DNA of 64,000 nt. It comes from Monodelphis domestica (lineage: Eukaryota > Chordata > Mammalia > Didelphimorphia > Didelphidae). The notes under the pieces are model-generated. The model worked only from the letters and a program-made list of their open reading frames with translations, made no database searches and was not told where the DNA came from. The DNA lies in NCBI RefSeq assembly GCF_027887165.1, contig NC_077235.1, positions 6,509,378 to 6,573,377 of the forward strand, written 5' to 3'. The position numbers and the translations under genes were made by a program. This document shows, piece after piece, positions 33,400-44,265 of the stretch. The stretch's first letter is position 1; each line of letters starts with the position of its first letter.

Positions 33400-33560
33400 T
33401 TCAGTACCTCAAAAGTACAAAAGATCTCTATCTACTGAATCAAATAATTTTTGATAGTCTATAAGCAATTGCAATGGTATGATGTCTGTTGTTTGCAAGT
33501 ACGACAAGAAGAGTATTTACAATAGTCTTACTGATTATTTCTCATGCCTTAAAGGCTCTT
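33400..33560 (-). mobile_element. RTE/BovB-type reverse transcriptase fragment
   Basis: On the minus strand, 33,468-33,426 translates without a stop to L-L-I-D-Y-Q-K-L-F-D-S-V-D-R. This is the RT block of RTE elements (D-Y-x-K-A-F-D-S-V-D), where the first Asp is catalytic. The match is short but specific. Edges are uncertain. Confidence 0.6.
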
Positions 33561-33609
33561 CTGAAAAGCTGGCTCTTGCGCATATGTCAGTCATTCAGGA
33601 TTCTTTGAA

Positions 33610-33800
33610 ACATGAAATAATAGAAGATTACTTTAAGGTTTAGGAAGTATTTTATATATATTTCATCCTTAACGATGCTGTGAAGTAGATGCCATTTTAC
33701 AAGTTAGGGAAACTGAGATTCATTTTCATACAAGGAAAGACAAATCCAATCCAGACCTTTTAGACTCCACTCTGCCAAGTTGCTGCTCAACAATAGAGGT
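33610..33800 (-). mobile_element. MIR-like fragment
   Basis: 'aacgatgctgtgaagtagat' and 'gccattttacaagttaggga', then 'aactgag', parallel the complement of MIR ('gatgaggaaactgag'). Confidence 0.5.
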
Positions 33801-34670
33801 TAAAAGGCTCAGTGTTCTTTAAAAACAGCAGAAAGTATGCTCACTAAAGGTCTTTACCTCCATAATGAGATCTATCCATTGCAAAGTCCAAATGGAAGAG
33901 AAATTCCCAATAGCAAAGTCATGCAGATGCCCCAGAAAACTGCAGAGCCTCCTCAATGGGATTCACAATCTTTCCTAAGAGGTTGGCCAAACTATTCAAT
34001 GCAGAAAAAAGAAATGGATGAAAAGTGACATTTTTCCAGTCTCTGACCTGGAGTTGGAGGGGAAAACCCCATACAGTTCATCAAGAGAAATACTTTGGTC
34101 AGACATTATAAGTATCCTATGAACTGGACCCAGATTTAGAGTAGGAGAGTGGGTCAGATGGTCTTTGTTGAAGTGACCCCAAGAGTCTCTCTGAAACAAA
34201 GGCCCATGTTTTTGTCAACAAAATCCTTCTTCTCATGCTTTCTTTTGGCAAATCAAAGAACACTCTGCTCTCTGAGGGAGGAACGGTAAGGAGCACCACA
34301 AAGACAAGGAAGAGGCACACAATGGGTATGAATAGGCAGTGGCATTTCCAACTGGGAATTGTGGAGAGATTGTCCTAAGTGTTGTCATCTGAGAAATGTA
34401 TGACCAGAAAAGATAGTTGGCTAGTCAAGGAGTAAGAGTAAGGGATAACTCGTGGCAAGCGCATTTATTCTATAACTTTCACACAATGTCCAGATATCTC
34501 AGTAAAGATTCCCAGCACACTGAGTGATTCCTACCTCTCTTGGAAGGGTTTATGGGAGGACATGGAAAAGAGCACACAGGATGAGAAGACAGGGCATTTT
34601 GAGTTGTGATCTATCCCAGAGATGGAGTTCCCATATCAGTGAAATCACAGAAGAATGAATGAAGAAATAA
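33801..34670. other. Unique non-coding sequence
   Basis: No repeat, RNA gene or domain-bearing frame seen. Frames at 33837-34028 (plus) and 33996-34320 (minus) overlap and lack supporting signals. Confidence 0.4.
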
Positions 34671-34674
34671 ATGA

Positions 34675-34840
34675 ATTAGTGAGTGAAAAGTACTTATTAA
34701 GCACTTACTTTTTATATGGCACTGCACCACACACTAGGGATACAAAGAGATAACTAAGCCAGTCCCTGCTCTCAAGGAGTTTACATTTGAGTGGGAGAGA
34801 GCACATAGTAAAAAGGGAAGGGCAGATATAAAAGTCTCTC
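34675..34840 (-). mobile_element. L2 3' end fragment
   Basis: 'gtacttattaagcacttact', 'acactagggatacaaagaga' and 'tccctgctctcaaggagttt' are the complement of the L2 terminus. Confidence 0.8.
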
Positions 34841-34962
34841 ATCCTTAAAGTGCAATGGTTAAATTGTCAGGTCAAACAATAAGTATCTATTAAGTATTCA
34901 CTACATGCCAGACACTGTGCTTACTAAACACTAGTGATACAAATACAAGCAAAAAAGAGATA

Positions 34963-35047
34963 CAGTGATCCCTCGACTATCATGGGAGTTACATTCCAGA
35001 GATGCCCATGATAAGTAAAAATCTGTGAAATAGCAGCATTATATTTA

Positions 35048-35084
<37 letters not shown>

Positions 35085-35445
35085 CTTTATAAACCCTTCC
35101 CACTCTCCTATAAATCTTTTCCACACTCTTATTAACCTTTCACACTCTCTTATAAACACTGAGCCAATCAGTGCTCAGGATACAGAACACAGCACTGTGT
35201 TTGGTCACCTTTCATTCCATCAGCCAATACAGAAACACCCACTTTGAGCTCAGCATTGCACAATCTCACATTGGCAAACTTGTCCAAGCAGTAGTGGTGT
35301 ACTGCATTTCCATTGTGTACAGTATGGTATTGATATGCAAAATCCCACAATATAGCAAAAACTTGACAATACAGAATTAGATTTTTTTAATCCGTGATTC
35401 AGTGAAGCCACAATAAGTCAACCATAATATAGTAAGGGATGACTG
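34963..35445. mobile_element. Tigger/mariner-type non-autonomous DNA transposon
   Basis: A 483-bp element with terminal inverted repeats CAGTGATCCCTCGACTATC (left) and, read inward, CAGTCATCCCTTACTATAT (right). It is flanked by a TA duplication at 34961-34962 and 35446-35447, the hallmark of the Tc1/mariner/pogo superfamily. There is no transposase. Inside are a (TA)n run (35051-35083) and about three imperfect 21-bp units ('tataaaccc...cactctc'). The ends match Tigger-type elements. It inserted into an L2. Confidence 0.85.
35051..35083. repeat. (TA)n microsatellite
   Basis: About 16 TA units within the Tigger-like element. Confidence 0.95.
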
Positions 35446-35499
35446 TATCTCCTGCTTACATTCTAATGAAAAAATACACAAAAGACAACTGATGAGTGG

Positions 35500-36325
35500 G
35501 GGTGTGGCAGTAAGATACATGTGTGGTGGCATTGTGGCAGAGAGTCAGAAGCAGAGCCAGAAGGAGCCAAAAATTGGATGGCCCAGGCCTCTTCCCAAGA
35601 TGGATGTCCTAGGAGGACCCCTCCAATAGGCTAAAGGGGTTAGAATGTCAGGATGCTCCAGGATAAGAAGGCCACATGGTAGCAGATGGTAATGCATTTT
35701 CTTTAATATTATTTCCACTGATGAAATAATGTCCAGTTCTGATTTTGAACCATGTGAGAGTTTTGTCTGGGTCTTTGGTATCTGTGGTTCCTGAAGAAGC
35801 AGGGGAAACAACAGTTGTCTGGTCACATCTCCATAAGTGTTACTTTGAGGAATGATGGATTCAGGATTTGGACTAGAACTTGTGCTTGTGATCTATCAGC
35901 TGCTGCAATTTTTGGGATTTTTGTGATTGCCTAGTCACTGATGAGAGCTGGTGATGAAGGTGATGGTGGTAATGAAGGAAGGTGAGCCCCACCCTCTACA
36001 TAAATTGCTCCCCATCAGTGATGGCTATGGGGGATCAGGCTGGAGGCAAGGCTGATGGTCTGGGTATACTGTTGGTCTCATTCATCATTAACCTTAAGAG
36101 AAAGGTTTTGTACATTTGCCCCTCCCATTCCTGTATGCAGCCATTGTAGTCTATGGTCTGGGTTCGGACCTGGGTTGATTGTCTTTGGTGATAGCGGAGT
36201 CCATTTTGCCTCACACAAATTGGCTCATAACAACCCCCTAATTCAGCATTCCTATAATAATGCTGATTATGTTTCTCACAATTCAGCTTACCTCATTGGT
36301 CCCAGGTCCTTCAAATCTTTTAGAT
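35500..36325. other. Unique non-coding sequence
   Basis: No repeat family identified with confidence. Frames on both strands (35545-35826, 36055-36327) lack domains. Confidence 0.35.
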
Positions 36326-36329
36326 GAAA

Positions 36330-36480
36330 TCCACAGAAAAAGGGAATCTCATAATTGTAAAAGACTGCAAAGGTCATCCAGGTCAGTCATCTTTGAATTA
36401 TAACCCCTTCTGCAACATATCTGACAAATATTCATCCAGCCTTCACATAGGAATCACTCACTAGCTCATGAGACAACATC
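36330..36480 (-). mobile_element. L3/CR1-like 3' end
   Basis: 'aaaggtcatccaggtcagtc' and 'aaatattcatccagccttca' resemble the complement of CR1/L3 3' UTRs ('gatcatctagtccaacc', 'tcatccagcc'). It is diverged. Confidence 0.5.
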
Positions 36481-37825
36481 CACTGAAATCGTTCTAGTGG
36501 ATGAATATGACAGGTACACAGAGAAATGTAAAATAGGTACTAAAGGGACAAATGAGATGTCCAGACAAAGAACCTGTGAGTTTTCTGAAGAGATTGGGAA
36601 CTGAAGGGAAGAAGATGAAGGAAGACTACAGAAAGGAGTAGCACCTGAGCAGACCCTAGAGGAAAGAAGGAAGATAAAGAATCTAAAAGGTGGCAATGAG
36701 ATTTTTCTGATAATACCTTCATCTTGAACCCATACTTATACTTTCAAGGTCAATATCCTTTTCTGACAGCTTAGGCTATAATATCCCAGATAACAATACG
36801 ATGACTAGGTAGAAGCTGACTTCAGCGCTTCCATTTTGTCAAAAATCTTTTTTCCTCATGCTATCTCATTGAGCATGAGATACCACTGTATTTCTATTTC
36901 AAAACCAAGGACAGCTCCGTGCTTATTAAAATCTCATCCCTTTTAAAGGAACTGTAAGATTCAGGAGGACTGTGAGACTTGAAAAACCCAGATTCAGACT
37001 TCCTAGACCCAACAGTAGTTTGATTTTCCAAAGAAAGATTTTTTTCAGCTGCTGCATTAGGTACTGCTTAGTAAGAACACAATCAGCTTGCATGAGACCT
37101 TAGAAGGGGACCAATGAAGATGAATGTCTTCGGGCTTCCCTATAAGGTTTCTGATAAAGGGATAAAAAGATCTTTGGAAGACTGGTACATGAGGACTGTG
37201 TGCTTTCTTCTGAATACTAAAGAGGCAAAGGAGCACAGGTTGAGAGAGAGATTTTGCAATCTAGGTCTTTTTTTTACTCAAGATTGTTGAAAGCAAGTTC
37301 AGGTCTTAGGACAATTCCTGTTTTTAAGCCAGAGCTGGTGGCTCAGTATTCTTGGTATAATTAGTAATGCAGCTTTTTGTAAGGTTTTGACATCCAATCA
37401 AAAGGAAAAGTGACTCGTATAGTAATTACAGTTGATGAGGTTTGATTATCCAGCTCATGGATGATAATGACCATTGTTGTTCTTTCTTTTTCTCCTTTCA
37501 AGGGCAAGGGATGGTACCTAAGCCCCCACGTCTCTAACTTAACTTTAAGAATCCTAGTTTATATGCATCAAGTGACTACTAGATCTAGGTTTGACAAAGA
37601 CTAAAAGATCTCTCAGATAGAAACATCCCTTTTATGAAAGGCCTGACAATTCAAATGTTATGGCACTTAAAAGAAAATGAGACAAATTCAGCATTCCTCC
37701 TTCCTCTTGCTAGAGTGATGGTGAATTGTAGGCATGCAATGAAGCATGTGTGATGGCACATAGTCAAAGGTTTGATTTATTTTGTTTGGCTGTACTTCTT
37801 TGTTGTGAGCAAGCTTTTGAGGTGG
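36481..37825. other. Unique non-coding block
   Basis: About 1.3 kb free of recognisable repeats. Around 37,370-37,460 an A/T-rich stretch has several homeodomain-like TAAT/ATTA cores ('gtaattacagttgatg', 'gtttgattatccag'). It could be regulatory, but nothing here proves it. Confidence 0.35.
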
Positions 37826-37829
37826 GGCA

Positions 37830-38170
37830 AAAGAAATTCATTAAGAAAAGGGTTTTTGAATATGGGAGAGACATGGACATGCTTATAGGCGGTGGGAAAG
37901 CAGCCAGTAGAGATTGAGCTTAGGAAGAGAGTAGGGATGATAGAGGAGGATATCTACTAGAGAAGATGGATTGAAATAGGGTCACTTGTGCAGGTTTTGC
38001 CTTGGAAAGGAGAAGGGTCCCCTTGTTCATGTGAGATGAGGTGAAGGAGGATATGGTGGTAGAAGGCATCTGGATGATGGGAGATGAAGGGGAGGGCAAA
38101 AGAAGGAGCTCTCAGAAAATGGCCTCAATTTGTTCAGTGAAATATGAGGCAAAGTTCTCACCTGAGAGGG
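37830..38170 (-). mobile_element. Probable L2 ORF2 5'-part remnant
   Basis: 'aaagcagccagtagagattg', 'gggatgatagaggaggatat', 'agaaggcatctggatgatgg' and 'tgaggcaaagttctcacctg' resemble a widespread marsupial repeat that I associate with upstream L2 sequence. The family assignment is from memory and less certain than for the 3' ends. Confidence 0.4.
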
Positions 38171-38740
38171 GAAGGAGAAGAGAACCATGGTCTCTCTCTA
38201 ACACATACTGGCTTTGTGGCACTGGGGAGATTATTGAAACTCTCTGTACTTTATTTAGGCTATTATTTAAGACTATAATTGACAGAGAACCAGGGAGCTG
38301 CATTAGGGTCAAGAGAGTTAGCTCACCTGGGAGTTCTCCATCCTAAAGGAACCAAGGATCCAGTCTCTCTTGCCATACTGTTCTTCCACTAATGTCATCT
38401 TCCAAAATTTGATCTCTGAACAGAGGTGATCCTGAATTCTTTAAGACAGTGGAGGTAAATTCAGCACCCTTAGCAATGCATCTTGGTGTGTTGGAACTGT
38501 GGTGGGAGCCGAGTAGACTTTCCTTGAAATGTTTTGCCAATTTTACTTTTGCAACTAGGAGCCTGGTTCTGCCCATGCTGGCCATGGCCTTTGGTGGAAA
38601 TATAGCTGAGGGCCTGCAGTCCTAGTTTCCTACAGAGATAAACGTAATGTCTATGCAAAAATCACAAACTTCCACTCTGGCTTATAGATGATTTTGTAAT
38701 CTCTTTCCAGCCTGTAGGATGTTTTAAAAAATCTATGGTA

Positions 38741-39030
38741 GAACACTATGCACATTCAGAGGAAAAACTGTGGGAGAAGAAACACCGAAGAAAAATAACC
38801 TCTTGATTACATGGGTTGAGGGGATATGGCTAGGGATGTAGAGTCTAAATGAACATCCTAATGCAAACACCAACAACATGGAAATAGGTTCTGATCAAAA
38901 ACACATGTAATGCCCAGTGGAATTGCATGTTGGCTGCAGGAAGGGTGGGGGGAGAGAAGGGAAGGATAGAATATGATTCTTGTAACCCAGGAATCATGTT
39001 CTACATTGACTAAATAAATAAATAAAATTT
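38741..39030 (+). mobile_element. 5'-truncated L1 3' end with target duplication
   Basis: The last 290 bp of L1, closely matching 19.97-20.26 kb: 'tatgcacattcagaggaaaa', 'ttacatgggttgaggggata', 'gaaataggttctgatcaaaa' and a final A/T-rich tail. A 14-bp duplication, 'aaaaatctatggta', flanks it (38727-38740 and 39031-39044), so this is an authentic target-primed insertion. Confidence 0.95.
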
Positions 39031-39069
39031 AAAAATCTATGGTAATCCATATGATCACAAGCTAGCTAA

Positions 39070-39235
39070 GCAGGTAGGCAACTAGATAAATCAGTGCTGG
39101 TTCTATAACTGTCTAGTCATGTGACCTTGGACAAGTCCCTTCATTTCTGTCAACCTTGGTCTCCTCTGGGAAATAAGGAAGTGGGACCAGATGGCCTATA
39201 AGGGTTCTTCCATTTCTAACATTCCCAGATACTTT
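39070..39235 (+). mobile_element. MIR SINE fragment
   Basis: 'tgaccttggacaagtccctt' and 'ctttcatttctg'-like text, then 'agatggcctataagggttct', follow MIR and its 3' flank. Confidence 0.7.
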
Positions 39236-39840
39236 GGTTCCCCTGAAAAATTCAGGAAGTGCTGGAATTGGGTGAAGCAATGTAGAGCCAACTTTAAGCC
39301 CCTGTGAGCATCCCTTCAACCCAAGGCATTTGCTCTCAGGAATCTACCATGTAGGAAAGTGTCAGGAAAGGTCCCACATTTACAAAGCCATTTGATGGAA
39401 GCTGTGGTGTGGTCATAGGAGTGTTGTATGCATATAAAGTGGGAGAAACCAGGGATGTTATATATCGCTAATGTACTGTCTGTGGTTTGGGAGGTTGGCA
39501 AAATATTGGTTCTGATTGGTTTGCAAATGTTTTGCCAAGCAGCCAAGTGCATTGCCAAGAGCCCACAGATGCGTACCACATTTACAAGTGAGAATATTAT
39601 TTTGATTTGCATTCCCTTCTGACTGTGGGCTTTTGTCTGCCAGCTAAATATTTGGGGATTTATTTCTTCACCATTTTTAAAACTGCGAATGGGGCTAGCA
39701 ACTTTCCATAATAACACTTAGCAAGGTGAGGCGATTCCCTCAGTTCTGTGTTCTAGCAGACATTGTTTCGATATGTGAGCAGTGCCACCAGCCATACCTT
39801 CCATTGGGAGGGCTCATTCTGATTGATCATGCATTGCCAC
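39236..39840. other. Unique non-coding sequence
   Basis: No repeat or exon recognised. The minus frame 39316-39717 has no domain. Confidence 0.4.
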
Positions 39841-39844
39841 TGTT

Positions 39845-39990
39845 GCTCTCATTTGCTCCTCACTGTGATCCCGTGAGCCAGGCTCAGCAGGGAATATCAT
39901 TCTCATTTGACAGTTGTGGAAACCAAGGCCCAGAGCTCAAGTGGCTTGAGCTCAGAGAAGGCAGGTGGGGATCTTGCTCTGACACTCCTG
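39845..39990 (-). mobile_element. MIR SINE fragment
   Basis: 'ctcctcactgtgatcccgtg', 'cattctcatttgacagttgt' and 'ggaaaccaaggcccagagct' are the complement of the MIR second half. Confidence 0.65.
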
Positions 39991-40267
39991 AGGGAGGGGG
40001 AGAAGAGAGTCCATAGAAACACAGGATGGATCAGTACACTTGCTTCTTCTTTAAGCTCTCTTCGATGCTTTCCCCTAGTTAGAGAAGAGCCCCAATCATC
40101 TTGCTGCTCATGCTATGGTCTCCACTCCAGTTTTGTGGTCACATGCACTGCCCTGCCCTGCCCTGCCCAACAAAGGTCCAGTCCCCTCACTGGCGATTTT
40201 GTGACTGACCTTTCATCCCTGGAAGCGCCCTGGCTCCCAAGTGAAGTTCGCTTGCTCTCTTTCTTAG

Positions 40268-40358
40268 GTGGTGCCCAAGAGAACAATGGCTGGCCCCTGG
40301 AACTCTTGCAGACATCCATACTGCTCTGCTCGTGGAATGAAAGATGCCGGCATTCAAG
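40268..40358 (+). other. Candidate spliced exon (91 nt)
   Basis: A good acceptor ('cttgctctctttcttag', ending 40267) and a good donor (AAG|GTAAGG at 40358/40359) bound 91 nt. An ATG at 40286 in fair context (A at -3, G at +4) would begin 24 codons, M-A-G-P-W-N-S-C-R-H..., open to the donor. I recognise no protein, and it lies outside recognised repeats. It could be a first coding exon, a non-coding RNA exon or a chance pair of signals. Confidence 0.3.
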
Positions 40359-40599
40359 GTAAGGAGAGACTGGCTTTTGTGTGAGCAGAATGGAAACATG
40401 GTGAAAATTGAAAAAATGTAATTAAAAATTGATCAGAAAGGATATAATTACATTCAATGAGCACTGGGAGAGCCCACCTATTGCTAAGTTAACATCGGCA
40501 AATTGCCCCAGCTGGGAAGGAGACAGTTTATAGCTGGTAGCTAAAAGGATTGACTTTATATTTTGAAAGCAATATGTTTGGATGTCGGTGAACTAACTG

Positions 40600-41400
40600 C
40601 TAGTCATTCAGTTCAGCCCAACGAAAATTGGCTCAGTGCTGGGCATTAGAAAACAGACAGAAATGAACCGGCCACTGAACTGGAAGAGCTTAGAGTCTTC
40701 TTGGGTGGCCCAAGCTCTACACAGGGAAGTCCACAGTGTACACTATACATGGGGAGGGGGGGAGCAAGGGCTCAGGGACTAAGCCTTGCCCTTTGAAAAA
40801 TAAGGCAGGAATGTGAAACAAAAGGCTGAGGTGTAGAGTTAATACCTGGAGGGTGGCTCCAGCTCTTTGGCTCCCTTTCATTTGCACGAAATCCACGGGA
40901 CTCTTGGAGGTCTTCTTTCCCAGACACACACACACACTCACACATACACCTTCTGTTTCCCCCTGCACACTCATCTTAGCCCCATCCATCCACACCATCC
41001 ATTGATTGTGTGTGTGTTTCTGAGTGGCTCCCACAGGCTCCTAAAGAACACTTCTCTTGCCATGGTCCACAGTATGTGGGGTCACAATATGTCCATGTCA
41101 AATTCATCTCATTCCCCAGACCGTGTGGCTAAAGTAAACACCTCCGTGAGGGCTCCCCAGCTTTAGTTTCTCATAGATGCAAAGCCACAAAGGAGGGTAG
41201 GTTTCTGGGGAGCCAGGGGTTACACACACAGCCAGGATTTCATTGTAGAAGGGAAATGATGCTAGCAATTGGGGGGCTCAGGGAAGGCCTTATGGAGGAG
41301 GGGATTGAAATATGTGCTTTGTAGGAAGGTGGAAAGCATGGCTGGCATGGGAGGGCTTCAGGAGCAAGTGAATAATCATCACATACACAGGACAAAAACT
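40600..41400 (-). mobile_element. L2 fragments around unassigned DNA
   Basis: 40,600-40,715 ('gctcagtgctgggcattaga', 'ggaagagcttagagtcttct') and 41,265-41,390 ('aggccttatggaggagggga', 'gctggcatgggagggcttca') are successive L2 pieces on the minus strand. About 500 bp of other sequence lies between them, with short CA/TG runs near 40,921 and 41,005. This may be one L2 split by an insertion that I cannot name. Confidence 0.5.
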
Positions 41401-42045
41401 GCACATCCTGAGATGCCTGAGAAACACACAGGGCTTTCTGTGGACCTACTGGGTGAGGCAAAGATCCAGGAGGGCCTTGGGGGAGGGGGGAGGAACAGCT
41501 TGTTGTCTCCTTGGTCCACTATAGTCAGATTTTAAGGTGCTGGTGATGCAGAGACGAGAAGTCAGAACTGGCCAGGGAAGAGAGAAGGAAGGCTTGGAGA
41601 GGATTTTCCAAGCTAGCTGTGTTTCAAGTAGCAGGATTTTGTGTGGTAACATAGCTCTTTGCTGCTATCTGGAGGGAAAAGAGAAAGGACCAGCAGACTG
41701 AAAGAGAGTGCTGTCCCCAAGTTTGGGGAAACTGGAGACCAGCTAGCTTTGGAACAACACCAGAGATGATCCTGAAACAAGTCACGATTTGGGATTTGCC
41801 TAAGAGGGCCCAAAGTGGGTCACAAGTAGTCACCAGCAAAACCGATGCCCTTCTGAGCCAGAGCTGTGTTCCTTACAGAGGAGAATGCAGGAATCACTGC
41901 AATATTGTACTTGGCTTTCTGCTCAATTGAATGGGAATGGAAAAAATCACCAGCACCCTCTCCTCTTTCAATCCATGCTCACACCTTCTTTCTTAATCCA
42001 TCCAACCCCTCTATTTCTTCTAAGCTCTCTCTGTAATGTTTCCCC
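41401..42045. other. Unique non-coding sequence
   Basis: No repeat family or exon recognised. Overlapping minus frames at 41446-41839 lack domains. Confidence 0.35.
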
Positions 42046-42049
42046 TCCC

Positions 42050-42190
42050 ATCTTGGAATGGTGACTTAGAAGACCTGATGTCTAGTCCTAGTCCTGCCAC
42101 CAAGCATCTATATGATCTTGACCCAGTCATTTGCTACCCTGCTACCTCAGTTTCCTCTTGAGACATGACATCTGTCTTCAGGCGAAGAGG
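42050..42190 (+). mobile_element. MIR SINE fragment
   Basis: 'gacttagaagacctgatgtc', 'tagtcctagtcctgccacca' and 'gatcttgacccagtcatttg' are MIR-like, and 'cctcagtttcctcttgagac' completes the core. Confidence 0.7.
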
Positions 42191-42859
42191 TCTTGGATGA
42201 TTTTTTTCCTGATTGGCCCCATAAGCTAAAATAAGATGTTATTGAGAGGCCGATTTAGGATTGATTCAGGAGAAAACCACTAAGAAATCAAATCTCCCCC
42301 CCAGTGTAATGTTTTGCCCTGGGCATTTGTGAGTGGCCCCTCACTGGAGGACTTCCAGTGCTAGCTGGCTCTTTGTCAGGTGCATTGGATGGTGGGGAGA
42401 GGGTGGCCTGGGATTCCTCATTCAGGTACACCTTGAGCCAGATGATCACTAAGGTCTTTGGGGGATTCAGTGCTTCTGAGCTAACGCCTTATCCTACACG
42501 GGCTGCCCAGGAAGGTTCGATTTGCCTTCTAAAGATCAGCCCTGAGCTGCTTCTCTGCTCTCATACCTAACGGTTGCAGAGCTAGTTTCTTGGGGTTTGT
42601 CTTCTTTAGCGTGTGATGCATTGACAGTTCCCCCTACTGGCCCCTCTGAGCACTTGTCCTTGAGAAAACTAGCCCATTGCCCTGGACCGGGTCCCTGGTC
42701 ACTTTGCTCATAGCAATAACAATTACCATAAAGAAAAACGAACACTGGCCCATTCTGGTTCCTCGTTCCTCTCCGGGCTCTCGTCGATTTCTTGAGCTGA
42801 CCTTGGGAGGTGACTAAGATAGCTCCTATCTGTGCTGGCCGCTCCCCCCCTCCCGAATC
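42191..42859. other. Unique non-coding sequence
   Basis: Nothing recognised. The TATAAA-like 'ctataaaaag' at 42,860 lies at the start of the tandem array and is probably incidental. Confidence 0.35.
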
Positions 42860-44265
42860 TATAAAAAGTCCCTCTGTGAGTGGGGGAGAGGCTGGGGGGA
42901 TGCAGAAAAAGAGGAGAGCAAGCAGCTTCGTTGTGTTGTACAGAGGGGCTCCATTTGGAAATTCTGCAGTTGTTTCAAAGCTACCTTCCTCTCAGAAACT
43001 GTAAAAAATGTCCTCTGTTTGTGTGAGAGACAAAGACAGAAATGGGGATGGGGTGGAGGGAAGAGGGAGCAACTAGTTTTACTGTGTTGTGTAGAAAGTT
43101 TTCCATTCTGAAAGACTGCAGTTGTTTCTAAGGTGTCTTCCCTTCTGAATCCCCCCATCTTCTCTGTGAAGGTGGTGGGGAGGAGAGGCATGCAGAGAGA
43201 AAGAGATTAGAGATAGGGAGTCGAGCAAGCAGTTGTGTTCTATACAGGGCTCCTTTCTGCACATCTGTAGTCGGTTCAGAGATGCCTCCTCTCAAAAGCT
43301 GAAAAAATTCCTCTCTGTGTGAGAGACAGAAATGGGGATGAGGATGGAGAAGGAGAAGAAAGAGAGAAAAGGGGGGACGGTAGGCAAATAGTTTTTATTG
43401 TGTTTTCTAGAAGCTTTCAATTCTGAAATTCTGTAGTTGTTTCAAAAATTTCTTTCAGTATCTGTCAAAAAACTCATTGAGTGTGTGTGTGTATGAACAA
43501 GAGAATAGGGAGAGGGAAGGAGGGAGAAAAAGGGGAAGAGAGAGAGGGAGGGAGAGGAGGGAGAAGAGAGGGAGAGAGACAGAGACAGAGAGGAAGAGAG
43601 AGGGGGAGGAGGAGGGGGGAAGAAAGGGAGAGGGAGAGAGACAGAGACAAGAGAGAAAGGGAGGGGGGAGTGAAGGAAGAAAGGAGAGCAAGCAGTTTTA
43701 GTGTGTTGTATAGAAAGGTTCCATTCTGAAATACTGCAGTTGTTTCTCTCAGAGTCTGTAAAAAATAATCTCCTCTGTGAATGTAAGAGGGTAGGGATAG
43801 GGAAAAGAGGAGAGGGAGAGAGGGGAGGGAGGGAGAAAAAAGGGATGGGAAGGGAGACAGAGAGAAGAGAGCCATTTTACTGTGTTATAGAGAAGTGCTC
43901 CATTCTGAAATACTGCAGTTGTTTCAGAGGTGCCTTCCCCTCAGAACCAGAAAAAAAATCTTCTCTCAACATGTGAAAGGGGAAGGGAGAATGAGTAAAA
44001 AAAAGGGGAGAGAAGAGGGAGAGAATGGAGAAGGGAGCTAGGGGAAGAGAGAGAAGAAAAGAGAAGAGAAAGCATTTTATTCTTTTGTATAGAAGGGTCC
44101 ATTCTGTAAATCTGCAGTTATTTTGAAAAATCCTCTTGGTCAGAAACAAAAAAACTCCCCATTTTGTGTGTGTGTGAGAGAGAGACAGACAGACAGACAG
44201 ACAGAGACAGAGACAGACAGTGACAGAGAGAGGAGATAGAATGGAGGAGAGAAAGAGAATGGCTG
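42860..44265. repeat. Degenerate tandem array, about 7 units of 150-300 bp
   Basis: The anchor 'ctgcagttgtttc' or a close variant occurs at 42964, 43116, 43265, 43431, 43734, 43913 and 44112. The spacings are 152, 149, 166, 303, 179 and 199. Each unit has the same order on the plus strand: a purine-rich GA tract, 'agcaagcagtttt', 'gtgttgtatagaa', 'ttccattctgaa', the anchor, 'cctctcagaa', A-run, 'ctctgtgtg'. Length variation comes mostly from the GA tract (longest at 43,490-43,690). The Ser/Leu-rich minus frames are artefacts. It is not a satellite that I know. Confidence 0.9.
44168..44235 (+). repeat. (GACA)n/(GA)n microsatellite
   Basis: 'gacagacagacagacagaca' and related GA runs at the right end of the tandem array. 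Confidence 0.95.

Larger units (their letters stand above)
34870..35490 (-). mobile_element. Second L2 3' end, split by a Tigger-like element
   Basis: The left part, 34870-34962, has 'actacatgccagacactgtg' and 'agtgatacaaatacaagc'. The right part, 35446-35490, has 'ctcctgcttacattctaatg'. They form one L2 copy when the DNA transposon between them is removed. Confidence 0.75.

Noticed and set aside
42620..42640. CTCF motif at 'ccccctactgg'
   Set aside because: One core position fails (ends GGA instead of GGC on the motif strand), so I did not list it.
43455..44149. Ser/Leu-rich minus frames and Glu/Arg-rich plus frames
   Set aside because: Direct translations of GA/CT tracts in the tandem array.
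42860..44265. CRISPR array
   Set aside because: Units are 150-300 bp with variable spacing, in a vertebrate genome; the repeat-spacer structure is absent.
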